A stretch of 64,000 nt of DNA from JBGAKG01 sp044224495 (GTDB taxonomy: Bacteria; Myxococcota_A; Polyangia; Polyangiales; Polyangiaceae). Under the pieces are notes generated by a model. It did not search any database. It saw only the letters and a program-made list of their open reading frames with translations, and was not told the origin of the DNA. This document shows positions 34,967 through 42,606 of this stretch, piece after piece. The position numbers were made by a program, and so were the translations under genes. The DNA lies in NCBI GenBank assembly GCA_044224495.1, contig JBGAKG010000004.1:420136-484135 (forward strand). The letters are read 5' to 3'. Within the stretch, counting starts at the first letter, position 1. Each line of letters starts with the position of its first letter.

Positions 34967-35328
34967 CCACAAGCGAAAAGGCTGAATGCACGGTCAGTGA
35001 TCGAAGGTCTCGCCAGAATCGCTCCCACCGCTCGGAAGCAAGCCTCTTTCTTGCGCAGGAGCCCCTGAGCAAGGAAGCGAATCTCCGGGTCGTCGATGCG
35101 AGCGAGCCGCTGGGCAAGGCCAAGGGCGAGGGGATTACCCACGTAGCGGAGCAACGTGCTGAGCATCAGGGTGACCGTCCAGGGCGGAACTGGGTCAGTC
35201 CTTTCGATGGCCAACAGGAGGAGCGAGCAAGCCAAGGCGTCGGCCTCGATCGGTCCTCGTCGACCTTCGAGGTGCCGGACGGCCTTGATCACCCCTTGGG
35301 ATGGGAACGGATAGACCTTCGCGGTCAA
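34954..35328 (-). CDS. unknown small island protein (124 aa)
   Basis: A helical protein of no known family with a believable composition (IEADALACSLLLLAIERTDP, RYVGNPLALGLAQRLARIDDPEIRFLAQGLL). The TTG start overlaps the preceding stop (TTGA), and its own stop overlaps the ATG of the LexA-like gene (ATGA), so translation is coupled on both sides. Such tight coupling suggests a partner or modulator of the repressor. Confidence 0.6.
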   Translation of the reverse strand: MTAKVYPFPSQGVIKAVRHLEGRRGPIEADALACSLLLLAIERTDPVPPWTVTLMLSTLLRYVGNPLALGLAQRLARIDDPEIRFLAQGLLRKKEACFRAVGAILARPSITDRAFSLFACGPLK

Positions 35329-35681
35329 GAGGGCTCGTCCTTCTTCACGGTCCGGATGAACGGGATCAGGCGGTCGACGCCCTCCATCATCCCCGGCTTC
35401 AGCATCACCTCGGAGAGTTCCACTTGAAGGTCGTGGACGAGATCAACGAGGTAGATGGGCACGGCCGCCGCCATGGCCTCGACGTTCCTGGAGTCGAGGA
35501 CGAGCACGAGGGCTCCGACCTCGACGTACCAGCGTGACCTCTTGCCTGCGTCCGGAACCCGAAGGACCCGAGCGCTGGGCTCGCGCCCGGCTTCGACCTC
35601 CGTCGCCACGGCCTGATAGAGGCCGGGACAACCTCTCGACAGGGCACGCAGTTGTTGCAGCGGCAGATGGAGGACCCGCAC
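35325..35681 (-). CDS. unknown small island protein (about 118 aa)
   Basis: The reliable part is the C-terminal ~100 residues (RSRWYVEVGALVLVLDSRNVEAMAAAVPIYLVDLVHDLQVELSEVML), which read like a compact alpha/beta domain. The start is uncertain: GTG at 35681 is a guess, since the frame stays open to 35924 with an Arg/Ser-rich stretch that looks non-coding. Its stop overlaps the TTG start of the next gene. No family is recognised. Confidence 0.5.
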   Translation of the reverse strand: MRVLHLPLQQLRALSRGCPGLYQAVATEVEAGREPSARVLRVPDAGKRSRWYVEVGALVLVLDSRNVEAMAAAVPIYLVDLVHDLQVELSEVMLKPGMMEGVDRLIPFIRTVKKDEPS

Positions 35682-35710
35682 ATCTTCACGACGTACTCTT
35701 TGTCGGGTCG

Positions 35711-35872
35711 TCAACCTTGCCGCCGGGCTTTTCTGAAGGCGACTCCGAGAAGGCCAGCGGGAACACTCGGAGCGCCATGATCGGTCTCCACCTCCACCAA
35801 CGGGGCGCCTGCGACCTTCGTTCCCGGAAGATCCATCCGCATCATCACGAGAAGGTCCTCGTGATCGGCCAC
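35711..35872 (-). CDS. possible very small island protein (53 aa)
   Basis: A short frame from a GTG at 35872 reads ADHEDLLVMMRMDLPGTKV then GAPLVEVETDHGAP, a protein-like composition unlike the other frames here. There is no clear ribosome-binding site. It fills the gap between the AIPR gene and the small genes before the LexA-like repressor. Confidence 0.35.
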   Translation of the reverse strand: MADHEDLLVMMRMDLPGTKVAGAPLVEVETDHGAPSVPAGLLGVAFRKARRQG

Positions 35873-35944
35873 TGCGGAGACCACCTCGACACGGCGGGAA
35901 CGAGACGACAGCGCTGACCGTCATCGCCGCGTGCTGGTGTCCGA

Positions 35945-37849
35945 TCAGAGGGCGGCCTTGGCGATGCGTTCGCGATCAGACGGGTTTGCGCCCTGCTTCT
36001 TCCCCATGACCTTCTTGTAGCTGGCGAGGAGGCTGCGGAAGCGAGGGGAAGACTTCTCGTCTTTCCCGAGCTGCTCCCACTTGAGGAAGCCGTTTAGGTC
36101 GTTGTTGAAGTCGTTGACGAAGGTCGGCTCCTTGTAGACGCAATCCTCGGTGTCGGGCGTCAGGTACTCGTCGATGGCGTTTACGGCCGCGTCGAGCAAG
36201 GCATCTGCCGCTTCCGGGTTCTCGCCGTTGAAGAGCTTCACCAAGGCCCTCGTGACATCCTTCGAGCCGCTCGGCTTCTGCTCCCTGACGAGCACGTCCC
36301 TGAGTAGATCGACGGCGACGAGGTAGAAGAGAAACTTCGTCTGTCTCCGACTGGCCTTCCCGGCGCCTCGACCGAAGCCGAGCCGTTCAGCTCCCTTCTG
36401 CAAACGGTATGCGGCGATGAGATCCTCGACGCCGAACGGGGCGTCTACGTCGGCGTTCACAACTCGTTTGAAAATGGATCCCCCGGGGACGAACGCTCGG
36501 TTACGACCGAACGCCGTCCCGGCCTCACCGAGCCAACCCGAGCCGTACACCTTCAAGAGGTCGAAGGCGTTCGCCGCCTCCTTGAACTGCTTGGCCGAAG
36601 GGTGCTGCTTCTGCATCGCTCGCTGCGAATCCCACCCACCCCGTTGAACCTCAAGGAACACGCCGTGGGAGTCGGCCATCTGCCTCGCCCAGCCGCGGAA
36701 GTCGGACGTGAGCGCGAGGAAGTCCTTCTCCCGGACTGCGTTCTGGGAGTTGGTGTAGCGGGTGATCTCCTGGAGCAGGTCCTCGCCCGTTGCGCCGACC
36801 TTGACGATCTTCGTCACCACCGAGCCGTCCGCCGCCTTGGCCTTCCACGCTTCGAGCTTCGAGTCCTTGCCAGTGCCCCCAGCTTCGAGCCGCTGGTGGC
36901 AGACCTCCCAGATCGTTCGGGTGGTCTGGCAGCCATTCACCACGTACGGCTCGATCAGCTCGACTCGACCGTCACCGTTCTTGAAGTCAGCCACGACGAT
37001 GGTGATGCCGTTGTTGTAGAGACCAAACCGTTCCGGCGTCTCCTTCAACGTCTGCTGCATCGCCTTGTTGACCCGTCCGCGGCTGCCGAGAAAACGCCGA
37101 ACGTTCTTCTCGTACAATTCGTCCAGATCCCCAGCCGCCGACCGGTAGGCGCGGAGGAACTCGTAGACCGTGAGGAGCGGTACAGCACCGACGAGCAGAT
37201 CGGCTCCCGAAGCGACGAGGTGTGCGTTGAGCGGGACTCGACGCATCGGAAGAGCAGCGACCTCTTCCTCCTGAGCCCGGCGAAAGATGGTCTCCACCGA
37301 CACGGCTTCGACATCGAACAGTGGCCCGAGCCGACCACGGCCCATGTTCCTCACGTCGGTGAGGACGCGCTTCTCGTCCTCAGAGAGCGGGTCAACCGTC
37401 CCGAAGACCAGGACGATGCGATCCATGTCCGAGGCTTGCTGCCGGAAATTCGCGAGGCGCTCCAGTAGACCGGACGCCACGCTCGACAGCTTCGGGCGCT
37501 TGCCGTCCAGCGTGTCGATCACCTTCTGGGACTCCTCCAAGAGAGTGCCGACGCCCGCGAATGCCGACCCGTACTTGCTCTGGAGCAAGTACCAGGTGTC
37601 GCCCTCGGCCTTCGTCTCACCATCTCCATCCTGCTTCTCGGCCCGATGCAGGTGTGCGATGTCGATTCCGCCGTCGCCAGCGCCATCGCAGAACACCATA
37701 TCGTCCGAGGCGTCGTCGATGTCGAGCCACTGGGACAACAGCTTCCTGCCGAAGCGGTTCCCCAGCTCGGTCGTTGACGGCTCGCCTTCACGAACGTCCT
37801 GAAGCCACTCGTCTCGGAAGGTCTCGAAGGAGAGCTGCTGGGTCACCAT
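35945..37849 (-). CDS. AIPR-family abortive-infection nuclease
   Basis: A 634-aa protein. The centre (residues ~245-330) carries the AIPR signature: LYEKNVRRFLGSRGRVNKAM, RFGLYNNGITIVV and YVVNGCQTTRTIWEV. The N-terminus holds a Mrr-like PD-(D/E)XK nuclease: GDGGID (58-63) and QSK (90-92), with WYLLQSKYG. AIPR proteins are associated with phage resistance by abortive infection and often accompany restriction-modification genes. A TACCAT hexamer lies 7 nt before the ATG. It is the first gene of a minus-strand run leading to the LexA-like repressor and methyltransferase. Confidence 0.87.
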   Translation of the reverse strand: MVTQQLSFETFRDEWLQDVREGEPSTTELGNRFGRKLLSQWLDIDDASDDMVFCDGAGDGGIDIAHLHRAEKQDGDGETKAEGDTWYLLQSKYGSAFAGVGTLLEESQKVIDTLDGKRPKLSSVASGLLERLANFRQQASDMDRIVLVFGTVDPLSEDEKRVLTDVRNMGRGRLGPLFDVEAVSVETIFRRAQEEEVAALPMRRVPLNAHLVASGADLLVGAVPLLTVYEFLRAYRSAAGDLDELYEKNVRRFLGSRGRVNKAMQQTLKETPERFGLYNNGITIVVADFKNGDGRVELIEPYVVNGCQTTRTIWEVCHQRLEAGGTGKDSKLEAWKAKAADGSVVTKIVKVGATGEDLLQEITRYTNSQNAVREKDFLALTSDFRGWARQMADSHGVFLEVQRGGWDSQRAMQKQHPSAKQFKEAANAFDLLKVYGSGWLGEAGTAFGRNRAFVPGGSIFKRVVNADVDAPFGVEDLIAAYRLQKGAERLGFGRGAGKASRRQTKFLFYLVAVDLLRDVLVREQKPSGSKDVTRALVKLFNGENPEAADALLDAAVNAIDEYLTPDTEDCVYKEPTFVNDFNNDLNGFLKWEQLGKDEKSSPRFRSLLASYKKVMGKKQGANPSDRERIAKAAL

Positions 37850-37929
37850 GGCGCCGATGGTACTTCGACCTTCGACTGTCGGCTCGGGGAACAGAGGGCC
37901 CCAACCGAGCGGTGTCCTTTGTGGCCGTT

Positions 37930-37960
37930 GAATCGTCGGCAGCCGGCTCGAATCGTCGGC
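37930..37960. promoter_or_regulatory. paired arm-type site near attR
   Basis: GAATCGTCGGC occurs at 37930-37940 and 37950-37960. It is the reverse complement of the pair near attL. The sites lie 75-105 bp inside the right core. With the left pair they form a symmetric arrangement that supports the element borders independently of the direct repeat. Confidence 0.7.
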
Positions 37961-38034
37961 GAACGGAGGCCAACGACATCACCGATCCCCGAGGAACGCA
38001 GCCGATCGCGCTCGTTCAAAGCCGTTCGGCAGAA

Positions 38035-38077
38035 TTTCAAAACCGCTGCCTTAGACCACTCGGCCACTCCTCCAAGT
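38035..38077. repeat. attR: 43-bp direct repeat, tRNA-Ser 5'-half fragment
   Basis: This is identical to 26906-26948. It ends in the anticodon stem with no 3' half, so it is not a functional tRNA. It marks the right border of the island. Between the AIPR start and this repeat (37850-38034) only the arm sites are seen. Confidence 0.93.
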
Positions 38078-38137
38078 ACTGCGTCTGCTCGACGTTCTCC
38101 TACCACATCGGCGGACACTGGCGGGGCCCGTCCCGCT

Positions 38138-39040
38138 CTACGGCTTCGTGTGCGGGAACACTCCACCGACGCTGCCGAGGAGCGCTTCCCGTCGCACGAT
38201 CTCCTCGAGCTCGCTGGGCTCCAGCGCTGCCGGCCGCCCGGCCACGTCCGTGAGGAGCGTGAACCACGCGTCGCGAACGTACGGTCGCAGTCGCTCGACC
38301 TCGGCCTGCAGCACGTCGTGGGCCTGGTCCTGCTCCAGGTCGTGCGCTCCTGCGCAAAGCTCCAGCGTCGCGACGACCAGCCACGCTTCGAACTCGCGCG
38401 CCACTACCTCGACTTCGTTCACATCGTGAGCCGCGATCACGATCGGCGCCTCGTCGTTGGGCGCTCTCGAAGGGCACCAGCACCACAAGTCGCCGCTCGG
38501 CCCCGCCCCGAACGGAACGAGGACGACCGTGTCGATCCAGTCGTCCGGCGGCTCCCAAGCGGCCACGTCCTCGAGCGACCACCACTCGAGGTTCCCGTGC
38601 GATCCGAGCACCGGGCCCTGCGGCCCCGCGTACGACAGCACGCCGTCCGACTGCATTCGGCGGTAGAGCGCCGGGATCTCGAATCCAGTTCGATCGCGCA
38701 CGGATTCGTACGGCCGCGCACCGAGCGCCCGCCGCCGTGCTTTCTCGGCGAGCTCTGCCTGATGCGTGGCATCGACGCGCGCTCGCCACGCGTCCTCGGC
38801 TTGCGTGAGCCGATCCGGCTCCGGGATGCCCGTCAGGTTGACGGTTCGGGCGCGCAGCACGTTGCCCGTCGTCATCGTCTCGACGAGCCAACACGACGAT
38901 CCCACGGCCGGTTCGAAGCCCACGCAGGCCGAAGCGCCGAACGGAACCTTCTCCCCGTTCTCCAGCTCCAAGACGCCGGTCCCGTCGGCGCGAACGAACG
39001 AGACGATCGTGGCTCTACGAGGCACCTGCACGACGGTCAC
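38138..39040 (-). CDS. SUKH (SMI1/KNR4-like) protein with N-terminal OB-like segment
   Basis: A 300-aa protein. Residues ~110-230 match the SMI1/KNR4 (SUKH) fold: ALYRRMQSDGVLSYAG, NLEWWSLEDVAAWEPPDDW and VLVPFGAGPSGDLWCW. SUKH proteins often serve as immunity proteins against toxins. The first ~65 residues (ATIVSFVRADGTGVLELENGEKVPFG) look like a cold-shock/OB-type barrel. The GTG at 39040 is preceded by GGAG and overlaps the stop of the upstream lipoprotein gene (GTGA). A much longer open frame continues to 39946 but runs through that gene in another frame. Confidence 0.72.
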   Translation of the reverse strand: MTVVQVPRRATIVSFVRADGTGVLELENGEKVPFGASACVGFEPAVGSSCWLVETMTTGNVLRARTVNLTGIPEPDRLTQAEDAWRARVDATHQAELAEKARRRALGARPYESVRDRTGFEIPALYRRMQSDGVLSYAGPQGPVLGSHGNLEWWSLEDVAAWEPPDDWIDTVVLVPFGAGPSGDLWCWCPSRAPNDEAPIVIAAHDVNEVEVVAREFEAWLVVATLELCAGAHDLEQDQAHDVLQAEVERLRPYVRDAWFTLLTDVAGRPAALEPSELEEIVRREALLGSVGGVFPHTKP

Positions 39041-39552
39041 CGCGTCTCCATGCAGTCGGTGATGTCCCTCATCGGCGGCGCCCCGAAGCCGCGCTGAGTG
39101 CGGTCGCGGTTCCCGCGGATCACCTCGCACGCCGCCTTCGTCGGCGCGCACTTCGTCCGGTGCTCCCAGACCATCGGCTCGATCCACTGCACGCACCACG
39201 ACGATGCTTCGCGCTTGCACGGCGAGTAGGCGTCCGCACCGCAGGGCCCAGCGTCCGGAACGCGGCTCGACGTGCACGCTTGCTCCTCGCGGGTGCAGAT
39301 GCCCTCGCACTTCGCGCTCAGCGCTTTCGCGCACCACCAGCCTGCTCCGGCGGCAACGACCTCGCTCGGTGACGTCGTCGTTGGTGCCGCGGTCGGGGAG
39401 ACACTCGCGTCCGTCGCTCCCGCTTCCCCGCCCGAGCTCGCGTCCTCGGACCCCGCATCGATCGCGACCGGCACCGTCGGGAGCCGCACCGGCTCCGCAC
39501 CGGCATTGCACCCCGCCGTCACGGCGACGATCGCGCACGTCGACCACTTCAC
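39037..39552 (-). CDS. hypothetical Cys-containing lipoprotein
   Basis: A 171-aa protein with a signal peptide and the lipobox TAGC. A Ser/Thr/Ala-rich spacer (residues ~30-65) is followed by a small Cys-rich domain with at least eight Cys (WWCAKALSAKCEGICTREEQAC, CGADAYSPC). It is translationally coupled to the SUKH-type gene. The pair could be an envelope protein with a cytosolic partner; no function is known. Confidence 0.65.
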   Translation of the reverse strand: MKWSTCAIVAVTAGCNAGAEPVRLPTVPVAIDAGSEDASSGGEAGATDASVSPTAAPTTTSPSEVVAAGAGWWCAKALSAKCEGICTREEQACTSSRVPDAGPCGADAYSPCKREASSWCVQWIEPMVWEHRTKCAPTKAACEVIRGNRDRTQRGFGAPPMRDITDCMETR

Positions 39553-39608
39553 GTGGGCGACCGTACCCCACCACCGTCAGGGCGACCACGTCCGTGCGTC
39601 CGTCGGGC

Positions 39609-39686
39609 ATGACGACCGAACCGTGGCGTGAGCTCGCGCAGTACATGTCCGAGCTCTCCGAGCTCGCTACTGCGCCGGATGGATGA
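39609..39686 (+). CDS. possible micro-ORF (25 aa) coupled to a small gene
   Basis: ATG at 39609 opens 25 codons (MTTEPWRELAQYMSELSELA) that end in an ATGA overlap with the next start. The product would be an acidic amphipathic helix. Evidence is limited to the overlap and composition. Confidence 0.3.
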   Translation: MTTEPWRELAQYMSELSELATAPDG

Positions 39687-39907
39687 GCGACCTCGAGTAC
39701 GACCTCTGGCGGATCGTCCGCGGTGGCGCGCGCAACTACGGTCGGATCGATCTCACCGACGAGCAGCTCGGCCGTCTCAGGCGGCTCTCCGAGCGGGCCG
39801 GCGGATGGGTGCACTACACCGACCTCGTCGCGGAGCAGTTCGTCCCCCTGGACGAATGGGAGAAGCTCTGCCGCGTATGGGAAAGCGCTCCGGGCGGCGC
39901 CGACTGA
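39683..39907 (+). CDS. small hypothetical protein (74 aa)
   Basis: A soluble, charged protein (DLEYDLWRIVRGGARNYGRIDLTDEQLGRLRRLSERAGGWVHYTDLV). It looks like a small helical domain of winged-helix size. No family is recognised. The composition and codon use favour a real gene. It converges with the DoxX-like gene 2 bp away. Confidence 0.5.
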   Translation: MSDLEYDLWRIVRGGARNYGRIDLTDEQLGRLRRLSERAGGWVHYTDLVAEQFVPLDEWEKLCRVWESAPGGAD

Positions 39908-39908
39908 C

Positions 39909-40298
39909 TCAATTCGATGCACGCCTTCCCCAAGCCACGAACGCACAGAGCGCTACCAATAGAAAGTTGAAGGGCGTATTCGCAACTTCTCCCCGCGACA
40001 GGTGAAAGGCAATCGCCGAACCCTGCAGTGCAATGCACCCGATCGCCGCCCAGCGCGTCAGCCCCGGCCGGATCTTCGTCGCCCACGGCAAGAGCACCCC
40101 GAGCCCGCCCGCCAGATCGACGAGCGCGGTGAAGTACAGGAAGGCCGGCGACACTTGACCCGCCCACGGGATCATCGCTGCGAGCTTCGGGATCGGCGTC
40201 GCTAGCTTCCACACCGCCGTCCCCACGAACGTCACGAAGAGCAGCACCTGCACCACCCACAGCGCGACGTTCAGGCCTTTCGAACCAGCCGGCTTCAT
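39909..40298 (-). CDS. DoxX-like membrane protein
   Basis: A 129-aa protein with four membrane helices (VALWVVQVLLFVTFVGTAVWKL, FLYFTALVDLAGGLGVLLPWA and two more) and the DoxX-type G-x-x-K-L motif. Members are small integral membrane proteins of uncertain role, sometimes linked to redox stress. It is divergent from an HxlR regulator gene 44 bp away, a common pairing that suggests regulation by it. Confidence 0.85.
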   Translation of the reverse strand: MKPAGSKGLNVALWVVQVLLFVTFVGTAVWKLATPIPKLAAMIPWAGQVSPAFLYFTALVDLAGGLGVLLPWATKIRPGLTRWAAIGCIALQGSAIAFHLSRGEVANTPFNFLLVALCAFVAWGRRASN

Positions 40299-40314
40299 GC
40301 TTACTCCTTAGCCA

Positions 40315-40327
40315 CCGCGACTCGCGG
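40315..40327. promoter_or_regulatory. palindrome in the DoxX/HxlR intergenic region
   Basis: CCGCGA and TCGCGG are perfect arms around one C, midway in the 44-bp gap between the divergent genes. It is a candidate HxlR operator controlling both promoters. GC-rich palindromes are frequent in this genome, so the support is modest. Confidence 0.4.
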
Positions 40328-40342
40328 CGAGAAGGAGGCACC

Positions 40343-40726
40343 TTGAGGTCACTAGGTGACGGCAACCTCACCAGCTTCGCCACCGATTGTCCCGCCACGC
40401 GGGAGATCCTCACGCGCATCGGCGACAAGTGGAGCGTCTTCATCGTCGTGCTCCTCGGTCAGCGCGCCCATCGCTTCAACGAGCTCAAGCGCGCCATCGA
40501 CGGCATCTCGCAGCGCGTCCTCACGTCCACGCTCCGTGGGCTCGAGCGCGACGGGCTCGTCGCGCGAAAGGTCTTTCCCACGAAGCCTCCCCAGGTCGAG
40601 TACGCGCTCACACCGCTCGGCCGCACGCTGCTCGAGCCCGTGACGGTTCTCGCGAACTGGGCCCAGAGCGCCCGTGCAGAAATTGCGCGGGCTCGAGTGG
40701 CGTTCTCCCGCGCTTCGGCTCGCTGA
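40343..40726 (+). CDS. HxlR-family transcriptional regulator
   Basis: A 127-aa winged-helix protein: CPATREILTRIGDKWSVFIVVLLGQRAHRFNELKRAIDGISQRVLTSTLRGLERDGLVARKVF. The TTG start at 40343 is clear from a perfect AAGGAGG (40332-40338) with 4-5 nt spacing. HxlR proteins often sense thiol-reactive or aldehyde stress; only one Cys is seen, at the start of the domain. It probably regulates the divergent DoxX gene. Confidence 0.9.
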   Translation: MRSLGDGNLTSFATDCPATREILTRIGDKWSVFIVVLLGQRAHRFNELKRAIDGISQRVLTSTLRGLERDGLVARKVFPTKPPQVEYALTPLGRTLLEPVTVLANWAQSARAEIARARVAFSRASAR

Positions 40727-40906
40727 GTCCCCTCACGGTGGCTCTGGCGCCGTCCCTCGGACTGCCCTGCCGAATGACCGCCGGATGCAGTGACGCCGAC
40801 GTCGGGAAGCACGCCTCGGGCAACGGCAAGAGAGCTGCGTTCACGAACTCCGCTCCCGAGGTCGCGCCGCGCGCGTCATTTCGGGCAAGTGCTACAACCA
40901 GCCGTC

Positions 40907-41419
40907 ATGGCGCCGCCCCTCTCGCCGTCCCCGCTCGAGGACGTTGGTCACGTCATCCAGCTCGCGATCGCGCCCGTCTTCATGCTCACGGCGGTGGGCA
41001 CCGTCATCAACGTGCTCTCGACCCGCCTGGCGCGCATCGTCGACCGCGCGCGCGTCCTCCACGAGCGCATTCGCCTGAAGCCCTCCCGCGCGCCAATGGT
41101 CGAGGTCGAGCTCGACACGCTCTTCCGCCGGCGCCGTCGCATCAACTTCGCCATCACGTTCGCCGTGACCTCGGCGCTGCTCGTGTGCGTGCTCATCGTG
41201 TCCGCGTTCGTCGGCGCGATCTTCGCCTGGAACATCGGCGTCGTGCTCGCGCTCCTATTCATCGGCGCGATGATCGCGCTGGTCATCGCGCTCGTGTCGT
41301 TTCTTCAGGAGATCTTCATCGCGGTCGGGAGCATCGAGATCGAGGCCAAGACCGAGGCTCACTCCCTCACGGAGCTACCCCCTGCCTCTTCCCGGCGCTC
41401 GAGCAGCCCCAAGAGCTGA
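40907..41419 (+). CDS. DUF2721-family membrane protein
   Basis: A 170-aa protein. The N-terminus has the family hallmark of an amphipathic/membrane segment followed by a basic stretch: VIQLAIAPVFMLTAVGTVINVLSTRLARIVDRARVL. Two further membrane helices lie at about residues 75-100 and 105-130. The function is unknown. The upstream 180 bp show no other gene. Confidence 0.75.
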   Translation: MAPPLSPSPLEDVGHVIQLAIAPVFMLTAVGTVINVLSTRLARIVDRARVLHERIRLKPSRAPMVEVELDTLFRRRRRINFAITFAVTSALLVCVLIVSAFVGAIFAWNIGVVLALLFIGAMIALVIALVSFLQEIFIAVGSIEIEAKTEAHSLTELPPASSRRSSSPKS

Positions 41420-41420
41420 G

Positions 41421-42575
41421 CTACGGCGCCGGCACCGAATCGACGAAGTCGCGCTCCGGACGCGCGAAGAGGTGTCCTTGCGCCAGCGCACACCCCAGGC
41501 GGGTGACGCAGTGGTACTCGTCTTCCGACTCGACGCCCTCGGCAACGAGCTCGACGTCGAGCTCCTCGGCGACGGAGGCAATCGCACTGACCAATCGCCG
41601 CTTCACGGCGTTCTGGTGGACGTTGCGGACCAGGCTCATGTCCAGCTTCACGAACTCGGGCTCCAGCTGCGCGAACGCACCGAGCCCGGCGTGGCCGGCG
41701 CCCAAGTCGTCGAGCGCGAGCCGATAGCCGAGCACGCGCAACATCCCAATTCGAGCGACGAAGCGATCGATTCGCTCCAGGTCGGCACGCTCGGTCAGCT
41801 CGAAGACGACGCGTGCGGCGTGGCCCGAGAGCGCCGATGTCGCCGCGTAGAGCTCGTCGTCGAGGAGATCGGCCGAGTGGAGGTTGACGAAGATGTCGGC
41901 TTTGGCCGGAGCACGGCCAATCGCATCGGCGACTTCGCTTCGGACCCGCCGGCCGACCTCGTGCAGGCGTCCCGCGGCGGCGGCGGCACCGAGGATCGCC
42001 GCCGGATTGGGGAGTGAGGATTCGTCGCTTCGCAGGAGGGCTTCGTAGGCGACCACGGCGCGATTGCGCACGATGGGCTGAAACGCGACCCACATCGACT
42101 CGAGCGCATGATCGAGCGCGAGCGCAGCGCCGTCGGAGGCGGAGTGCACGCGCCGGGCCTGCAGGCGATGGCTCGCGAGCCCGTAGGCACGCCGACACGC
42201 GGTCACGAGCTCGTCGTTGGAGAACGGCTTCTGGAGGTACTGCTGTGCGCCGAGGTTGAGCGCCTGCACCGCCGTCTCCAAGCTCGGCGCTCCGGTGACG
42301 AGCACGACGGGGACACCGAGATCGTAGGCTCGGATCGTCGCGAGGAGGTCCAAGCCGCTCGCGCCCGGTAGGTGCAGATCGCTCACGACGAGATCGAAGG
42401 GAGCTCGGAGCAGCGCCTCGAGCGCGAGGTCTCCGGTCGCAGCGACCTCGACCTCCCACCCCTCGAGCGCGAGGAGCCGCTGGATGATTCGGGCGACCGC
42501 CGCGTCGTCTTCGACGACGAGGGCACGCGTGGTGTGGCCGTGCGGTGCGCTCGGCGGCGGACGCGTCGTATTCAT
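41421..42575 (-). CDS. response regulator with EAL c-di-GMP phosphodiesterase domain
   Basis: A 384-aa protein. The receiver domain has Asp66 (VVSDLHLP) and Lys116 (LQKPF). The EAL domain follows, with EALLR (178-182), NLHS, ELTER, DDLGAG, KLDMS, AEGVE and QGHLF; all metal- and substrate-binding positions look intact, so it should hydrolyse c-di-GMP. It is the last gene of a six-gene minus-strand operon and probably receives phosphate from one of the two hybrid kinases encoded upstream. Confidence 0.9.
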   Translation of the reverse strand: MNTTRPPPSAPHGHTTRALVVEDDAAVARIIQRLLALEGWEVEVAATGDLALEALLRAPFDLVVSDLHLPGASGLDLLATIRAYDLGVPVVLVTGAPSLETAVQALNLGAQQYLQKPFSNDELVTACRRAYGLASHRLQARRVHSASDGAALALDHALESMWVAFQPIVRNRAVVAYEALLRSDESSLPNPAAILGAAAAAGRLHEVGRRVRSEVADAIGRAPAKADIFVNLHSADLLDDELYAATSALSGHAARVVFELTERADLERIDRFVARIGMLRVLGYRLALDDLGAGHAGLGAFAQLEPEFVKLDMSLVRNVHQNAVKRRLVSAIASVAEELDVELVAEGVESEDEYHCVTRLGCALAQGHLFARPERDFVDSVPAP

Positions 42576-42606
42576 CGGCGCCCGCCCATCTTCCCCGTCC
42601 GACGCG

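Larger units (their letters stand above)
26949..38034. mobile_element. tRNA-Ser-integrated mobile defence island (about 11.1 kb)
   Basis: The element lies between two copies of a 43-bp direct repeat derived from tRNA-Ser. It contains a tyrosine integrase next to attL, a probable directionality factor, a serine recombinase and an unknown, possibly replication-like gene. Defence-type genes make up the rest: a restriction endonuclease candidate, a DNA methyltransferase, an AIPR nuclease and a LexA-like regulator. Codon choice looks visibly less GC-extreme than in the flanks. No phage structural genes and no relaxase or conjugation genes are seen, so it is a satellite-like or mobilisable island, not a prophage or ICE. 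Confidence 0.9.

Noticed and set aside
35682..35924. N-terminal extension of the 118-aa island protein
   Set aside because: The stretch is Arg/Ser/Gly-rich and reads as non-coding, and another frame (35711-35872) looks more protein-like there.
26949..38034. Prophage or conjugative element
   Set aside because: No capsid, terminase, tail, lysis, relaxase or secretion genes are present between the att sites.
38035..38077. Second tRNA-Ser gene
   Set aside because: Only the 5' half up to the anticodon stem is present, with no variable arm, T-arm or 3' acceptor. It is the attR copy.
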